Part shown: positions 34,254-44,522 of the stretch, in pieces
Layout of the letters: each line of letters begins with the position of its first letter
How positions within the stretch are numbered: the stretch's first letter is position 1
Origin: Allomuricauda sp. ARW1Y1
GTDB lineage: Bacteria > Bacteroidota > Bacteroidia > Flavobacteriales > Flavobacteriaceae
NCBI RefSeq assembly: GCF_013407935.1
Contig: NZ_JACBZU010000003.1
Span: forward strand, 372,001-436,000
DNA length: 64,000 nt
Direction: 5' to 3'
Translations under genes and position numbers: made by a program
Notes under the pieces: model-generated
The model's database searches: none
Told to the model about the DNA's origin: nothing
The model's input: the letters and a program-made list of their open reading frames with translations, nothing else

Positions 34254-35654
34254 TCAAGCCCATAAGCTGATCTGATTAGTTTCTACGGATTCTATGCTAT
34301 ATAAATTGGGAATTTCAGAACCCCAATCATAGGTTTCCTTAAGGCCTTTTTGCAATGCCTCCGCACTTTCCTTCTCTCCGTGAACAATAAATATCCGTTC
34401 CGGTTTCTGTTCGACCTTGCTTAGCCAATCCAATAGTTCGGCATGGTCTGCATGCGCCGAAAGACCTTCTATTTCTGCCACTTCCATTTGAAAGGATACT
34501 GTTTTTCCGTATACTTTCAATTCCCTGTCGCCTTCCAGCAATTTTCTTCCCCGACTTCCTTCGGCCTGATAGCCAACAAAAAGCAATGTGTTATTGGGGT
34601 TTTGAGCCTGGGTTTCGAGGTAATTAAGCATTCTGCCCCCTGTGAGCATTCCACTTCCGGCTATGACGATTTTAGGTGTATCATTACTTCTCAATTCCAT
34701 AGTTTCATGATAACTGCTTACCACGGTAAAATAGGAACACATTTCGTCGCACTCGTTATCTTCCAACCTGTGCCAATCTCTAGTATGATGGAACAGTTCC
34801 AGTACGTTGGCCCCCATTGGGCTGTCCATAATCATCTGTACTTTGGGAATTTTATTTTGTTTTAATAACCTCCAAAATATCAGCATCATCAATTGGGCAC
34901 GCTCTACGGAAAAACTTGGTATGAAAAGGCTTCCGCCCCTTTCAATGGTTTTGTTGACCAATTTTTCAATTTCGGGAAGTGCCTCCGCCTCTTCGGGATG
35001 AAACCTGCCGCCATAGGTCGATTCCATAAAAAGAACATCCGCCTTTTTTGGTTTTAGCGGGGGATATAGCAATAAATCGTTGGTTCTGCCGATATCCCCT
35101 GAAAAAACAAAACGTTTTCCGAGAACATCCAATTCAATGTAGGTAGCACCTAGGATATGGCCGTTGTACTGAAATCTAGCCTTTATGTTTTTCATTAAGG
35201 GCAGCCATTGGCCGGGGGGTACTCCCTTAAAAAAGGGAACGGTTTTTTCAACATCCTTTAAGTCATAAAGTGGTTCGGCGGGGCTGTGTTTGGAATAACC
35301 TTCCTTATTGGCACGTTCGGCTTCCTGTTCTTGAATCTTGGCACTATCGTTCAATATGATTTTGGCAATGTCCAGGGTGGGGTACGTTCCATAAATGGGT
35401 CCCTTAAAACCCTGTTTGACCAATCTGGGCAGATAGCCTGTATGGTCCATGTGCCCATGCGTAAGCAAGACCGCGTCAATTTCCGAGACTTCAACGGGTG
35501 GATACTCCCAGTTTTTTAGACGTAGTTCTTTTAGCCCTTGAAAAAGACCACAATCAATCAAGATTTTGCGTTCGCCGGTATCCAAGAGATATTTTGAACC
35601 GGTAACGGTTCCGGCAGCTCCTAAAAAGTGAATGTTTATTTTGTCGTTTTTCAT
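34254..35654 (-). CDS. MBL-fold beta-CASP ribonuclease-like protein (CPSF/RNA specificity type)
   Basis: 466 residues. Metal site motif LTHGHMDHTGYLPRL (HxHxDH), further His/Asp sites (NGHILGATYIEL, SGDIG), a beta-CASP domain and RNA-specificity motif GSRGRKLLEGDRELKV with the final VHGEKESAEALQKGL. This is the Ysh1/CPSF73-like RNA nuclease family. Probably cleaves or trims RNA. Frequent partner of universal stress proteins and AMP phosphorylase in anaerobiosis islands. Confidence 0.9.
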   Translation of the reverse strand: MKNDKINIHFLGAAGTVTGSKYLLDTGERKILIDCGLFQGLKELRLKNWEYPPVEVSEIDAVLLTHGHMDHTGYLPRLVKQGFKGPIYGTYPTLDIAKIILNDSAKIQEQEAERANKEGYSKHSPAEPLYDLKDVEKTVPFFKGVPPGQWLPLMKNIKARFQYNGHILGATYIELDVLGKRFVFSGDIGRTNDLLLYPPLKPKKADVLFMESTYGGRFHPEEAEALPEIEKLVNKTIERGGSLFIPSFSVERAQLMMLIFWRLLKQNKIPKVQMIMDSPMGANVLELFHHTRDWHRLEDNECDEMCSYFTVVSSYHETMELRSNDTPKIVIAGSGMLTGGRMLNYLETQAQNPNNTLLFVGYQAEGSRGRKLLEGDRELKVYGKTVSFQMEVAEIEGLSAHADHAELLDWLSKVEQKPERIFIVHGEKESAEALQKGLKETYDWGSEIPNLYSIESVETNQISLWA

Positions 35655-35667
35655 TTATAGTACCCGT

Positions 35668-35922
35668 TTAGTTTCCCCCACAGCAGGAAGGCGTGTTCCC
35701 CTTATCTTGGTTCGATTTGCATAACACCGTTATTTCTTTATATAAATCGTGAAAGTCCTCTTTGATAAGAAAAGCTAGTTTCTTGGCCGATTTAGGTTCG
35801 GAGTTTACCATCTCCAGTAATGTTTCAAAGGCCTCTTCAAGTAACCTTGGTTCATCTTCCATTGCTTGGTAAAATGGCTCTAGGTCTATACTGTTCTGTT
35901 TTTGTAATGTTTCTGTTCTCAT
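35668..35922 (-). CDS. Small acidic protein with terminal Cys pair
   Basis: 84 residues, helical, acidic, ending SCCGGN. No known family recognised. The CC near the C-terminus is the only striking feature and could bind metal or form a redox disulfide. Located between the RNA nuclease and the ATP-cone nuclease; co-transcribed. Confidence 0.6.
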   Translation of the reverse strand: MRTETLQKQNSIDLEPFYQAMEDEPRLLEEAFETLLEMVNSEPKSAKKLAFLIKEDFHDLYKEITVLCKSNQDKGNTPSCCGGN

Positions 35923-35958
35923 CTGTTTTCTTTTTAGGATTGATCAATGTTTATTGGT

Positions 35959-36801
35959 TTAATGTGCTGTGCATAATTCTTCTGAATCTTCGAGAATTTT
36001 TTTTTGTCGTTGCTTGGCGATACCTATTTGCCCCAAAAATGATGGGTTTTCGCTAATGTCCTTGCAGAGCACAATGCCCTTATCCAATAATTTGGATTTC
36101 TCGGCCTTTGTCAATGTTGTTAAAGAGGTTAAGGGATGTAGGCCGGATCTGTCTATGCGTTCTTTCAGACCGTTCCCTTTCGGATAATCCCAACTTGTAA
36201 GCATCAGCCCAACACAGGTACCATATTGTATGGCATCGGTGGTAAAGCGGGTATTGGTATAAACACCCCCTTGATGAAACTTGGTTTTATGGCCTTGCTG
36301 TTTTTCCCATTGTTTTTCCACATCCAAAAATCTTGATTGGATATAGAGCGGGATTTTCACATTGCAAAACCGGCCCTGATCACTATGGTATTTACATTCA
36401 ATCATATAATGCTTGTTGTCTTTTTCAGCTATCACATCTACTTCATGCTGTACACAATTGCCTTGAACGATTACCCCGACTTTTGTATCAAAACCTTCTT
36501 GACTCAATATGGCCCCAACAAATTTTTCAAAGGGATAACCCGAAGGCCCGAGTTCCATAAGGGCTTTTTTTAGTTTATACCGCGAAGCGCTCACACGGGC
36601 CTTGCTCTTTAGCATCCTAAAGGCACTTCGGTATATTTCTTTGGTGGTCATGCCATGGGATACACTGTCCCTAATTTCATTGGCAATTTCTTGAACAAGC
36701 GTTTCGTCAGCCTTTGAACGGCGCAATGATTTGATGAGCTTGTTGATATCGAATTCCTCAAGTTCACCGGAATATTTTCTTATCTGTACCTGCTGGGGCA
36801 T
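35959..36801 (-). CDS. ATP-cone domain fused to Mrr-like restriction endonuclease
   Basis: 280 residues. An ATP-cone domain (about 1-90; VQIRKYSGELEEFDINKLIKS) as in ribonucleotide reductase regulation is followed by an Mrr-like PD-(D/E)XK nuclease core: EVDVIAEKDNKHYMIECKYH, with Asp and the Glu-x-Lys pair. A C-terminal region may be a zinc-free helical lid. Nucleotide-gated DNA cleavage or repair is inferred from the fusion. No methylase or specificity gene is nearby, so it is not a classical restriction system. Confidence 0.85.
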   Translation of the reverse strand: MPQQVQIRKYSGELEEFDINKLIKSLRRSKADETLVQEIANEIRDSVSHGMTTKEIYRSAFRMLKSKARVSASRYKLKKALMELGPSGYPFEKFVGAILSQEGFDTKVGVIVQGNCVQHEVDVIAEKDNKHYMIECKYHSDQGRFCNVKIPLYIQSRFLDVEKQWEKQQGHKTKFHQGGVYTNTRFTTDAIQYGTCVGLMLTSWDYPKGNGLKERIDRSGLHPLTSLTTLTKAEKSKLLDKGIVLCKDISENPSFLGQIGIAKQRQKKILEDSEELCTAH

Positions 36802-36804
36802 TCT

Positions 36805-37635
36805 CTATATTTTAATGGTCATCACTGGTAGCGAAGAATGGTTGGCGACCCCTTCTGTAATGCTTTTTGAAAACAAACTTAAAAATCCTGTATTCCCATG
36901 TGTACACATGGCAATCAGGTCCGCTTTGTTCTGTTTCAAATATGTATTGATGCCGGTTTCAACTTGGTTCTCATTATACACGTTCATGGAGAAATTCTTG
37001 AGTTCGGGAAAACCCTCCAAAAACTTTCGTATGGGATCTAGGCCAAGGGCGATACTGTTATGGTCCGATGCCGTGTTGATGCGTAATAGATGAATTTTCG
37101 CATTACATTTTTCTGCGATAGAGAGCACTTCCCTAAAGGCATCGCTGACATCTTCCAAAAAATCTGAGACAAAGACGATATCCTTGAAAGGAAACCTTAC
37201 ATCATCTTCTTTTACCACAACGACCGGTACATCGGATTTTCTTACCAAACGTTCTACGTTACTTCCGAGAAGTTCACGAACTATGCCCTTGGTGCCACTG
37301 CTTCCTGTAACGATGAAATCATGGTCATAGTGGCCTGAATGTTTCAGGATGTTGTCTTGATCAACATGAAATTGTAAAAAGGTCAGGCATTTTAGATGTT
37401 CTTTTTCGGCCTTTTTTTCCAGTTCACGTAACGAGGCTTTCGCTTTTCCAATTTTTTTGAGGGTTTCTGGATACCGTTTTTCCTTTTGCTTATCCAATTT
37501 GACCCAATCGACAGGAGTCTTTAATAAATGGAAAAAATGAATTTCCGCATTATAAAGTTTGGCGATTTCAATGCCCAAATCGGCGGCTTTGTTGCAATTT
37601 TCTGAGAAATCCGTGGGTACGAGTATATTTTTCAT
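36805..37635 (-). CDS. Universal stress protein, tandem UspA domains
   Basis: 276 residues forming two UspA folds. The first has the ATP-binding signature GSSGTKGIVRELLGSNVERLV (GxxG-x9-GS); the second is degenerate (THGNTGFLSLFSKSITEG). UspA proteins bind ATP and act under starvation and oxygen stress. Separated by 3 bases from the ATP-cone nuclease and by about 60 from the dehydrogenase gene. Confidence 0.9.
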   Translation of the reverse strand: MKNILVPTDFSENCNKAADLGIEIAKLYNAEIHFFHLLKTPVDWVKLDKQKEKRYPETLKKIGKAKASLRELEKKAEKEHLKCLTFLQFHVDQDNILKHSGHYDHDFIVTGSSGTKGIVRELLGSNVERLVRKSDVPVVVVKEDDVRFPFKDIVFVSDFLEDVSDAFREVLSIAEKCNAKIHLLRINTASDHNSIALGLDPIRKFLEGFPELKNFSMNVYNENQVETGINTYLKQNKADLIAMCTHGNTGFLSLFSKSITEGVANHSSLPVMTIKI

Positions 37636-37693
37636 AGTGCTATTGTTTTTAGGTTTATATAGATTTAAGTACTTCCTATGGAAGCTTGTCGTT

Positions 37694-38689
37694 TTATTTG
37701 CTGGCTACTTCGTTTCCCGAGTCGATTTGTTTTTCAAAACAATCCAGATTATGTATGGTGGTTTCGGCAATATTGGTCAGTGCCGTATCGGTCAAGAAGG
37801 CCTGATGGCTCGTTATCAGAACATTATTGAAGGTCATCAAACGAGCGATTACATCGTCCTGTAAAATCTCGTCAGAATGGTCTTCAAAGAACAGTCCTTC
37901 CTCTTCTTCATAGACATCCATACCAAAATACCCGACCTTTCCGGTTTTTAGCCCATGGATGACCGCTTTGGTATCTACCAGACCGCCTCTGCTCGTATTG
38001 ATGAGCATAACACCTTTTTTCATGACCCCAATTTGCTCGGCATCTATTAAATGTTTCGTGTCGGTAGTCAAAGGCACATGAAGGCTGATGATATCCGATT
38101 CGCTGCATAGCGTTTTGCAGTCGGTATAGCTGGCACCAAATTTTTCTACTAGGTCTTCATCCTTGTTGACATCATAGGCTAGAATTTTACAGCCAAACCC
38201 ATGAAGGATTTTGACCAAGACTGCGCCAATCTTTCCGGTGCCCAATACCCCAACCGTTTTGCCGTTCAAGTCAAAACCAGTGAGTCCGTTTAAGGAAAAG
38301 TTCTGTTCACGCACTCTATTGTTGGCCCTAATTAGTTTTCTGTTCAAAGCCAATATGAGTGCGACCGTGTGTTCTGCAATGGCGTAAGGCGAATATGCGG
38401 GAACACGAGCCACCTTGATGTTTATTTCATCCGCCTTTTCCATATCCACATGGTTGTAACCAGCCGAACGAAGAGCTATGTATTTGACTCCAAATGCAGC
38501 TAATTTTTCTAGTACGTTGGCGGATGCATCATCTCCTGTAAATAGGCTGATGGCCTCCGAGCCTTTTGCCAAGGGAACGGTGTGCTCGGACAATCGTTCC
38601 TCTAGTAGCCTCAATTCATGTTTGCCGTCATTGGCGGATATTAAGTAGGATTCTTCAAACTTATGGGTGCTGAATACGGTTGTTTTCAT
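37694..38689 (-). CDS. ldhA: D-2-hydroxyacid dehydrogenase (D-lactate dehydrogenase type)
   Basis: 331 residues from ATG 38689; the frame extends upstream only through the end of the preceding gene. NAD-binding motif GVLGTGKIGAVLVKIL, the conserved Arg/Asp/Glu/His set of the family (VPAYSPYAIAEHTVAL; NTSRGGLVD; SHQAFLTDTAL) and length fit LdhA. It reduces pyruvate to D-lactate and recycles NADH when oxygen is low. Together with the kinase, aldolase and GAPDH nearby it would close a fermentative route. Confidence 0.87.
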   Translation of the reverse strand: MKTTVFSTHKFEESYLISANDGKHELRLLEERLSEHTVPLAKGSEAISLFTGDDASANVLEKLAAFGVKYIALRSAGYNHVDMEKADEINIKVARVPAYSPYAIAEHTVALILALNRKLIRANNRVREQNFSLNGLTGFDLNGKTVGVLGTGKIGAVLVKILHGFGCKILAYDVNKDEDLVEKFGASYTDCKTLCSESDIISLHVPLTTDTKHLIDAEQIGVMKKGVMLINTSRGGLVDTKAVIHGLKTGKVGYFGMDVYEEEEGLFFEDHSDEILQDDVIARLMTFNNVLITSHQAFLTDTALTNIAETTIHNLDCFEKQIDSGNEVASK

Positions 38690-38702
38690 TTGCGTTCTAA
38701 TT

Positions 38703-39674
38703 TTATTTACCAAAAATCTTTACGAGTTCGTACAATTCGTCTTGTACCTGGTGTTGTTTTACCACTTGGTTAAAAGGCGTGAGGCTAAGTTCGTTGTTGA
38801 GAATACCGACCATAACGCTCTTTTTTTCGTGCAAAAGGGCCTTTACCGAAGCTGCCCCAAGTCTTATCCCCAACATACGATCGGCAGCGGAAGGGTTTCC
38901 ACCGCGTTGCACATGCCCCAGTTTTGTGATACGGAGGTCTACCTTCGGATTTAATTCCTTGATCTTTGATGCCGCTATTTCGGCACCAAGTTCATCGCCT
39001 TCGGCAACTATGGCAATTAAGGCTTCTTCGCTATCATAAACACTTGCCTTTTCGAGCAAACGGACAAAATCTTGTCCGCTTTCCGGCACTAAAATGGCAT
39101 CGGCACCTACGCCCAATCCAGAATGCATTGCTATATATCCACAGTCCCTTCCCATTACCTCAATTAGAAATATTCGGTTATGTGATTCTGCCGTATCCCT
39201 GATCTTATCAATGTTTTCGATTGCCGTATTCACTGCGGAATCAAAGCCCAAGGTGAAGTCGGTTCCGGCCATGTCATTGTCTATGGTGCCCGGAATACCG
39301 ATAAATGGCAGTTCGCAAATCTCCGAAAAGGCGAGCAGCCCCTTAAAAGTACCATCACCGCCCACGGCGATAAGTGCATCGATGTTATTTTTCCGAAGGT
39401 TCTCTAGGGCCTGCTGTCTTCCCTCTTTAGTTAGGAATCTTGCGCTTCGTGCGGTCTTAAGAAAAGTACCGCCCCGATGCACTAATTTTTGAAGTTCCCG
39501 GGTATCCAATTCGACTAAATCTCCATCGATTAGGCCTTCATAACCTTTACGAAAGCCACTTAATCTTATGCTGTTCACTTCGGCAGTTTTTGCAATGGCA
39601 AATAAAGCTGCATTCATACCTGGGGAATCCCCTCCCGAGGTAAATACCCCAATATGTTTCATATTCGTGTTCAT
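38703..39674 (-). CDS. pfkA: 6-phosphofructokinase (ATP-type, PfkA)
   Basis: 323 residues. Motifs IGVFTSGGDSPGMNAAL, VGGDGTFKG, the catalytic PGTIDNDMAGTDFTLGFDSA and MGRDCGYIA are intact. GGDGT with the TIDND loop indicates an ATP-dependent enzyme. It makes fructose 1,6-bisphosphate for the aldolase two genes away. Its stop codon is read through in another frame as the false start of the dehydrogenase. Confidence 0.93.
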   Translation of the reverse strand: MNTNMKHIGVFTSGGDSPGMNAALFAIAKTAEVNSIRLSGFRKGYEGLIDGDLVELDTRELQKLVHRGGTFLKTARSARFLTKEGRQQALENLRKNNIDALIAVGGDGTFKGLLAFSEICELPFIGIPGTIDNDMAGTDFTLGFDSAVNTAIENIDKIRDTAESHNRIFLIEVMGRDCGYIAMHSGLGVGADAILVPESGQDFVRLLEKASVYDSEEALIAIVAEGDELGAEIAASKIKELNPKVDLRITKLGHVQRGGNPSAADRMLGIRLGAASVKALLHEKKSVMVGILNNELSLTPFNQVVKQHQVQDELYELVKIFGK

Positions 39675-41020
39675 GATTTAGTGGTTTTAAGATTAGCGGT
39701 AATCAGATCGGGTATTTTTCCGTAAAACCGATTGAAAACCATACAAGCCGTTAAGTCTCCGGTAACATTCACAGCAGTTCGGAACATGCCGAGCAAGCGC
39801 TCCACCCCGATTATTATGATAATCCCCTCAGAAGGTATTCCGGCCCCCGATAGTACCGAAGCCAGTATGACAACGCCACCTCCGGGTATGGCCGGGGTTC
39901 CGATCGAGGCCGCAACGATCGTAACGACGACGACAATAATATTTAAAAGGCCCATTTCAAGGCCATAGGCCTGTGCTATGAACAAAGTCGTTATGGTCTG
40001 GTAGAGGGCCGTACCATCCATGTTTACGGTAGCCCCGATGGGAATTATGAAATTACTGATAGAGCTATCTACTTTCAGTTCTTCCTCTGCTGTTTTCAGC
40101 GATAAGGGCATGACCGCCGCAGAACTTGTAGTCGAGAATGCTAAAAGCTGGACATCCGTAATTTTTCGTAAAAATTTAAGAGGATTAGTCCGGCCAAGTG
40201 TGCTTACCAATAAGAGGTAGATAACAATCAACATAAATAGGCCCAACAGTACAACGAGTACATAAAAACCCAAGCCTGAAAGGGAGCTTAACCCGACACT
40301 GGATGTAAGCTGGGCCATCAATCCGAAGACTGCCACCGGCACCAACAACATGGCCCACTTTACTACGGTCATACAGATTTCCTGTACGGCACTCAAAAGT
40401 AATTTTACCGGTTTGAGCAAATCATTTGGTAACGACAGAACGGCTACCCCTATGATAATGGTAAAAATGACAATGCTCAACATTTCGCCACTTACCATAG
40501 AGGCCAATGGGTTTTCGGGCAGTAAATCCGTTATGGCATTCGGAATATCATTTATTCCAAAGGATAGTTCCGAACTTTCGGTATTATCGGCCAATGCATT
40601 TGCATGATCCATTTCCGCCTGTTGGTGCAGATACTTTCCAGGTCTGAACAGCGCGGCTAGCACCGTTCCTATGGTTACCGATATAATTGTTGTTGATATA
40701 AAATATAAGAGTACACCACCCCCCAACCTTTTTAGATTTTCCTTGTCGTTACTGGCTATGCCCGTAATGATAGAAGCCACGATCAAGGGAATCATGATCA
40801 TTTGCACCAATTTGAGGAAGAGCATTCCCGGTAGGGCCAACCAATTTCCCAACATATCGGCAGTCGCCTTACTGACCCAACCGTTTTGAGGACTTAATAA
40901 TAACCCGAAACCTACACCCAAAAACAAAGCGATAATCACTTTTAGCCATAACCTGCTCTCTACCAGTCTCTGCAAGTAATGATTTAATGATTTTAAAGAT
41001 TTTATTTCGGTTTCGAACAT
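39671..41020 (-). CDS. Dicarboxylate/amino acid:cation symporter (DctA/GltP type)
   Basis: 449 residues of the SLC1-like fold, with eight or so helices and two hairpins. The serine-rich tip ITDVQLLAFSTTSSAAVMPL, the NMDGTALYQ motif and the final helix TPAIPGGGVV (about 375-385) are all visible. It takes up succinate, fumarate, malate or glutamate with Na+ or H+. It overlaps the phosphofructokinase start by 4 bases, so a role in the same metabolic block is likely, for example fumarate import under oxygen limitation. Confidence 0.92.
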   Translation of the reverse strand: MFETEIKSLKSLNHYLQRLVESRLWLKVIIALFLGVGFGLLLSPQNGWVSKATADMLGNWLALPGMLFLKLVQMIMIPLIVASIITGIASNDKENLKRLGGGVLLYFISTTIISVTIGTVLAALFRPGKYLHQQAEMDHANALADNTESSELSFGINDIPNAITDLLPENPLASMVSGEMLSIVIFTIIIGVAVLSLPNDLLKPVKLLLSAVQEICMTVVKWAMLLVPVAVFGLMAQLTSSVGLSSLSGLGFYVLVVLLGLFMLIVIYLLLVSTLGRTNPLKFLRKITDVQLLAFSTTSSAAVMPLSLKTAEEELKVDSSISNFIIPIGATVNMDGTALYQTITTLFIAQAYGLEMGLLNIIVVVVTIVAASIGTPAIPGGGVVILASVLSGAGIPSEGIIIIIGVERLLGMFRTAVNVTGDLTACMVFNRFYGKIPDLITANLKTTKS

Positions 41021-41033
41021 GGTGTTTTATCAC

Positions 41034-42095
41034 TTAGGCTATCGTTATTTTTTCCTCCAAATAAACACTTTGGACCGCATGCAATAATTCTACCCCTTCC
41101 TTAATGGGTCGTTGAAAAGCTTTTCTTCCCAGTATCAGACCCGAGCCTCCTGCCCGTTTGTTTATGATTGCTGTTGTAATGGCCTCGGTCAAATCGGATG
41201 CTCCTTTGGATCCCCCACCGGAACTGATCAGTCCTACTTTGCCCATATAGCAATTGGCAACCTGTAAACGACACAAATCGATGGGGTGTTCGGTGGTTAG
41301 GGTTTCATACATGGCATCGTCATATTTCCCAAATTGAAGGTCTTTAAAACCGTAATTTGAAGTGGGCAGTTTTTGTTTGATGATATCCGCCTGTATCGTT
41401 ACCCCAAGGTGGTTGGCTTGTCCCGTTAAATCTGCAGCGGTGTGAAAGTCCTCTTTGTCCGTTTTGAAAGCGTCATTTCGGATGTAACACCACAAAATCG
41501 TGGCCATACCGAGGCTATGGGCCTCGGCGAAGGCTTCCGCAATCTCCACTATCTGTCGATTACTTTCCTTAGATCCAAAATATATGGTCGCCCCAATAGC
41601 AACTGCGCCCATATCCCAAGCGTCCTTGACCTTTCCGAACAAGGTTTGGTCGTAGGCATTGGGGTATGACAGTAGTTCATTGTGGTTTATCTTCACGATG
41701 AACGGTATTTTATGCGCGTATTTCCGAGCGTACAGACCTAATACACCAAAAGTCGAGGCCACCCCGTTACAACCTGCGCCAATGGCCAGTTTTATAATAT
41801 TCTCAGGGTCAAAATAATCGGGGTTTTTATAGAAGGAAAAAGCGGCACTATGCTCGATTCCCTGATCTACGGGAAGTATGCTTAAATACCCTGTATCCTT
41901 CAGGTTGCCATGCCCGTACAATTGGGCAAGACTTCGAAGCGTTTGTGGATTACGATTGCTGTTGACAAAAACTTTGGAGACAAAATTTTTATCGGGCAAT
42001 TGCAGTTCATCCTTGGTAATCTTTTCGCTAACATGATCTAAATAGAAGGACGCTTTGTCCCCCAACTGCTCTATTAATTTTTCGTGAGTGTTCAT
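41034..42095 (-). CDS. fbaB: Class I fructose-bisphosphate aldolase (DhnA/FbaB type)
   Basis: 353 residues, shorter than eukaryotic-type class I. Motifs [15 protein letters not shown] (DhnA start), [20 protein letters not shown] and [11 protein letters not shown], then [15 protein letters not shown] for phosphate binding, are visible. Schiff-base aldolase that needs no metal, useful under metal or oxidative stress. Lies 9 bases from the type II GAPDH gene. Confidence 0.92.
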   Translation of the reverse strand: MNTHEKLIEQLGDKASFYLDHVSEKITKDELQLPDKNFVSKVFVNSNRNPQTLRSLAQLYGHGNLKDTGYLSILPVDQGIEHSAAFSFYKNPDYFDPENIIKLAIGAGCNGVASTFGVLGLYARKYAHKIPFIVKINHNELLSYPNAYDQTLFGKVKDAWDMGAVAIGATIYFGSKESNRQIVEIAEAFAEAHSLGMATILWCYIRNDAFKTDKEDFHTAADLTGQANHLGVTIQADIIKQKLPTSNYGFKDLQFGKYDDAMYETLTTEHPIDLCRLQVANCYMGKVGLISSGGGSKGASDLTEAITTAIINKRAGGSGLILGRKAFQRPIKEGVELLHAVQSVYLEEKITIA

Positions 42096-42103
42096 TCTTG
42101 TTA

Positions 42104-43126
42104 CTATTGATTAATACCTAGACTTTTATTGGTCTTAGCGATGGATTTATTACCATCCATCTCGATTCCGGTAAGTGCCCGAATGGCGTCGATCGTCTCA
42201 GGAATTACAATCGCTTGATTGTCCACAACGTAGGCATAAAAGAGTTCATCGCCCACCACTTTTAGCATATCTTCCCATAGGGCTACTTCGTACATGTCGC
42301 CCCAAGGCCTGCCCATATCCAAAAACATTTCCTTGATGGTATTGTTGGAGACCAAGCCTTGATCGTAGTGAATAAACTTGATTCTACTTGAGGTTTTGAG
42401 GGCGTTCAACACCTCTTCCTTAGATGTTTCTTTCTTTAGCTTCACGTTCCAGTAATGCATGTGGCTCAAGGTTTGGGGAACTTTGACCGCTGAAGTAATG
42501 ACATCCAAATCCGGATCTACACTCTGTGCATCGGGACCTTGGTGGCTCGGGATTTCTTTTTCCGGTACCATGGTGTTCATAATCCCTCCTAAATGACTTT
42601 CCCAAGGGTCGGTCGCCCTTCTTAAAAGTGTGCCACGTGCATAATCCAGTAAATTGGCCCTTTTTAAAGCGGTCAATGTTCTCAAGATTGATGTGGTATT
42701 ACAAGAAACCACTCGGGTTGCATTGATATTCAACGCCGTGTTATAATTGTTTTCAGCACTAAAGGAGTGGCCTGTTGTCTCGTGCTTTTCGCCACCGTGC
42801 AGAATGAATTTGATGTTGTGTGTTTTATAGGTTTCCACATTTTTCGCCGCAATCTTTTTTGGGGTACAATCCACCACAAGGTCCACTTTATCCAATAAGT
42901 CCTGCATATTGCCCATTACCGAAATGCCCGAAGCCTTCATTTGTTTTTCTGCTTCGGTGGTTGCCGCATAGATATCATAATCCTTTCTTACAGCGTTCTG
43001 TATGCGCCAATCGCTGATAATGTCGCAAATCCCGACTAGTTTCATGTCATCCTGTACCTTTATGGCATCGGCAACTCTTTTGCCAATGACCCCGTATCCT
43101 ACTACTGCAATATTTTTCATTTTCAA
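42104..43126 (-). CDS. gap2: Type II (archaeal-type) glyceraldehyde-3-phosphate dehydrogenase
   Basis: 340 residues. N-terminal nucleotide-binding [13 protein letters not shown] and the catalytic Cys142 in [11 protein letters not shown], which is diagnostic of the archaeal class II family; His and Asp partners lie further on (HMHYWNV). Archaeal GAPDHs accept NADP or NAD. This class is rare in bacteria and not the ordinary Bacteroidetes enzyme, suggesting acquisition by transfer. Paired with class I aldolase. Confidence 0.92.
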   Translation of the reverse strand: MKMKNIAVVGYGVIGKRVADAIKVQDDMKLVGICDIISDWRIQNAVRKDYDIYAATTEAEKQMKASGISVMGNMQDLLDKVDLVVDCTPKKIAAKNVETYKTHNIKFILHGGEKHETTGHSFSAENNYNTALNINATRVVSCNTTSILRTLTALKRANLLDYARGTLLRRATDPWESHLGGIMNTMVPEKEIPSHQGPDAQSVDPDLDVITSAVKVPQTLSHMHYWNVKLKKETSKEEVLNALKTSSRIKFIHYDQGLVSNNTIKEMFLDMGRPWGDMYEVALWEDMLKVVGDELFYAYVVDNQAIVIPETIDAIRALTGIEMDGNKSIAKTNKSLGINQ

Positions 43127-43147
43127 TTGTTTTTAGTGATTCAGTAT

Positions 43148-44500
43148 TTATTCTTGGGTTGATGTGTATTGCGCATCAACTTTCTTTGTTCTTTTGAAAC
43201 TTCTTATGATTACCCTATTACTTTTTTCGTAGGTAAAATAGCTGATGGCCCAATTGAAGCCCACCAATAGTTTGTTCCTAAAACCACTAATGGAGACCAA
43301 GTGAACAACAGACCATAAAAGCCAAGCGGCATATCCACCGAAATGAAACTTCCCCAAATCAGCCACCGCTTTTCTCTTGCCGACAGTGGCCAATGAACCT
43401 TTATCTTTATATGTAAAGGGTTTTGAAGGCTTTGAAAGCATGGTGTTGAGAAGTACTTTGGCCAAATGTCTGCCTTGTTGTATGGCGGTTTGGGCTACTT
43501 GGGGATACCCTTTCGGGGTCTCATCTGTGATTACCCCGGCGATATCCCCAATGGCAAAGACATTGTCCATTCCATCAACTTTTAGGTGGTGGTCCGTTTT
43601 TAGACGATTGCCCTTGACAATAGACGTCTCATCGAATCCTTTTGGAAAATCTCCAATTACCCCCGCTGTCCAAATCAAGTTCTTGGCTAAGAGGGTCTTG
43701 CCGCTTTTGGTTTTGACCACCCTGCCATCATAGTTGCTAACGGATTCTTTCAACATCACCTTCACGTTCAGATTCTCTAAATAGGTCAGCGTTTTTGAAG
43801 CGGCTTTGTCCGACATGGCAGAGAGCACTTCATCCATAGCTTCCACTAAATAGATGTTCATAATGGAGGAAGGATACTCGGGGTAGTCTTTGGGTAGGAT
43901 GTATTTGCAGAATTCGGCCAGTGCCCCAGCCATTTCTACTCCGGCGGGACCGCCACCCACGATCACAAAATTCGTGAGGGCATCGCGTTCCTCATCATCG
44001 CACGTGATCGCGGCCTGTTCCAAATTTTGCAGCATCATGTGGCGGATATTTAGGGAATCCCGGATATCCTTCATCCCCAAACTATTTCTTTCCACTTCTT
44101 CCATACCGAAGAAGTTGGTCTTTGTTCCCGTTGCCAAGACCAGATAATCATAGGTAAGTTTTCCTTTGTCTGTTATGACGGTATTGATGGAGTTTTGAAT
44201 TTCCTTTACCTCGGCCAGCCTGAAGCTCACATTCTTATATCCCTTGAATTGTTTTCTAAAAGGGAATACAATGCTATCGGGTTCAAGCCCACTGGTGGCT
44301 ACCTGATAAAATAAGGGCTGAAACTGATGAAAGTTATGGCGGTCAATAAGTACCACCTGAACATCTTTATTTTTCAACCCTTCCACCAATGCCACACCCG
44401 CAAAGCCACCACCTACAATGACTATTCTTGGGAACCCGGAATCCGGCAAGCAGATTGCATCCGTCACTTTGCATGTACTGTTGTTGCTATCGTCTAACAT
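43148..44500 (-). CDS. ndh: NDH-2-type NADH:quinone oxidoreductase
   Basis: 450 residues with two dinucleotide-binding folds: FAD site VIVGGGFAGVALVEGL and NADH site FVIVGGGPAGVEMAGALAE, plus VFAIGDIAG. A C-terminal amphipathic and hydrophobic region (after residue 380) gives membrane attachment. It passes electrons from NADH to menaquinone without proton pumping. In this block it would keep NADH oxidised alongside D-lactate formation. Begins 22 bases from the small universal stress protein. Confidence 0.88.
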   Translation of the reverse strand: MLDDSNNSTCKVTDAICLPDSGFPRIVIVGGGFAGVALVEGLKNKDVQVVLIDRHNFHQFQPLFYQVATSGLEPDSIVFPFRKQFKGYKNVSFRLAEVKEIQNSINTVITDKGKLTYDYLVLATGTKTNFFGMEEVERNSLGMKDIRDSLNIRHMMLQNLEQAAITCDDEERDALTNFVIVGGGPAGVEMAGALAEFCKYILPKDYPEYPSSIMNIYLVEAMDEVLSAMSDKAASKTLTYLENLNVKVMLKESVSNYDGRVVKTKSGKTLLAKNLIWTAGVIGDFPKGFDETSIVKGNRLKTDHHLKVDGMDNVFAIGDIAGVITDETPKGYPQVAQTAIQQGRHLAKVLLNTMLSKPSKPFTYKDKGSLATVGKRKAVADLGKFHFGGYAAWLLWSVVHLVSISGFRNKLLVGFNWAISYFTYEKSNRVIIRSFKRTKKVDAQYTSTQE

Positions 44501-44522
44501 TTGGTTCTTGCCTGCTAACTTT

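Noticed and set aside
35959..36801. A complete restriction-modification system
   Set aside because: Only the nuclease-like gene is present; there is no methylase or specificity subunit beside it.
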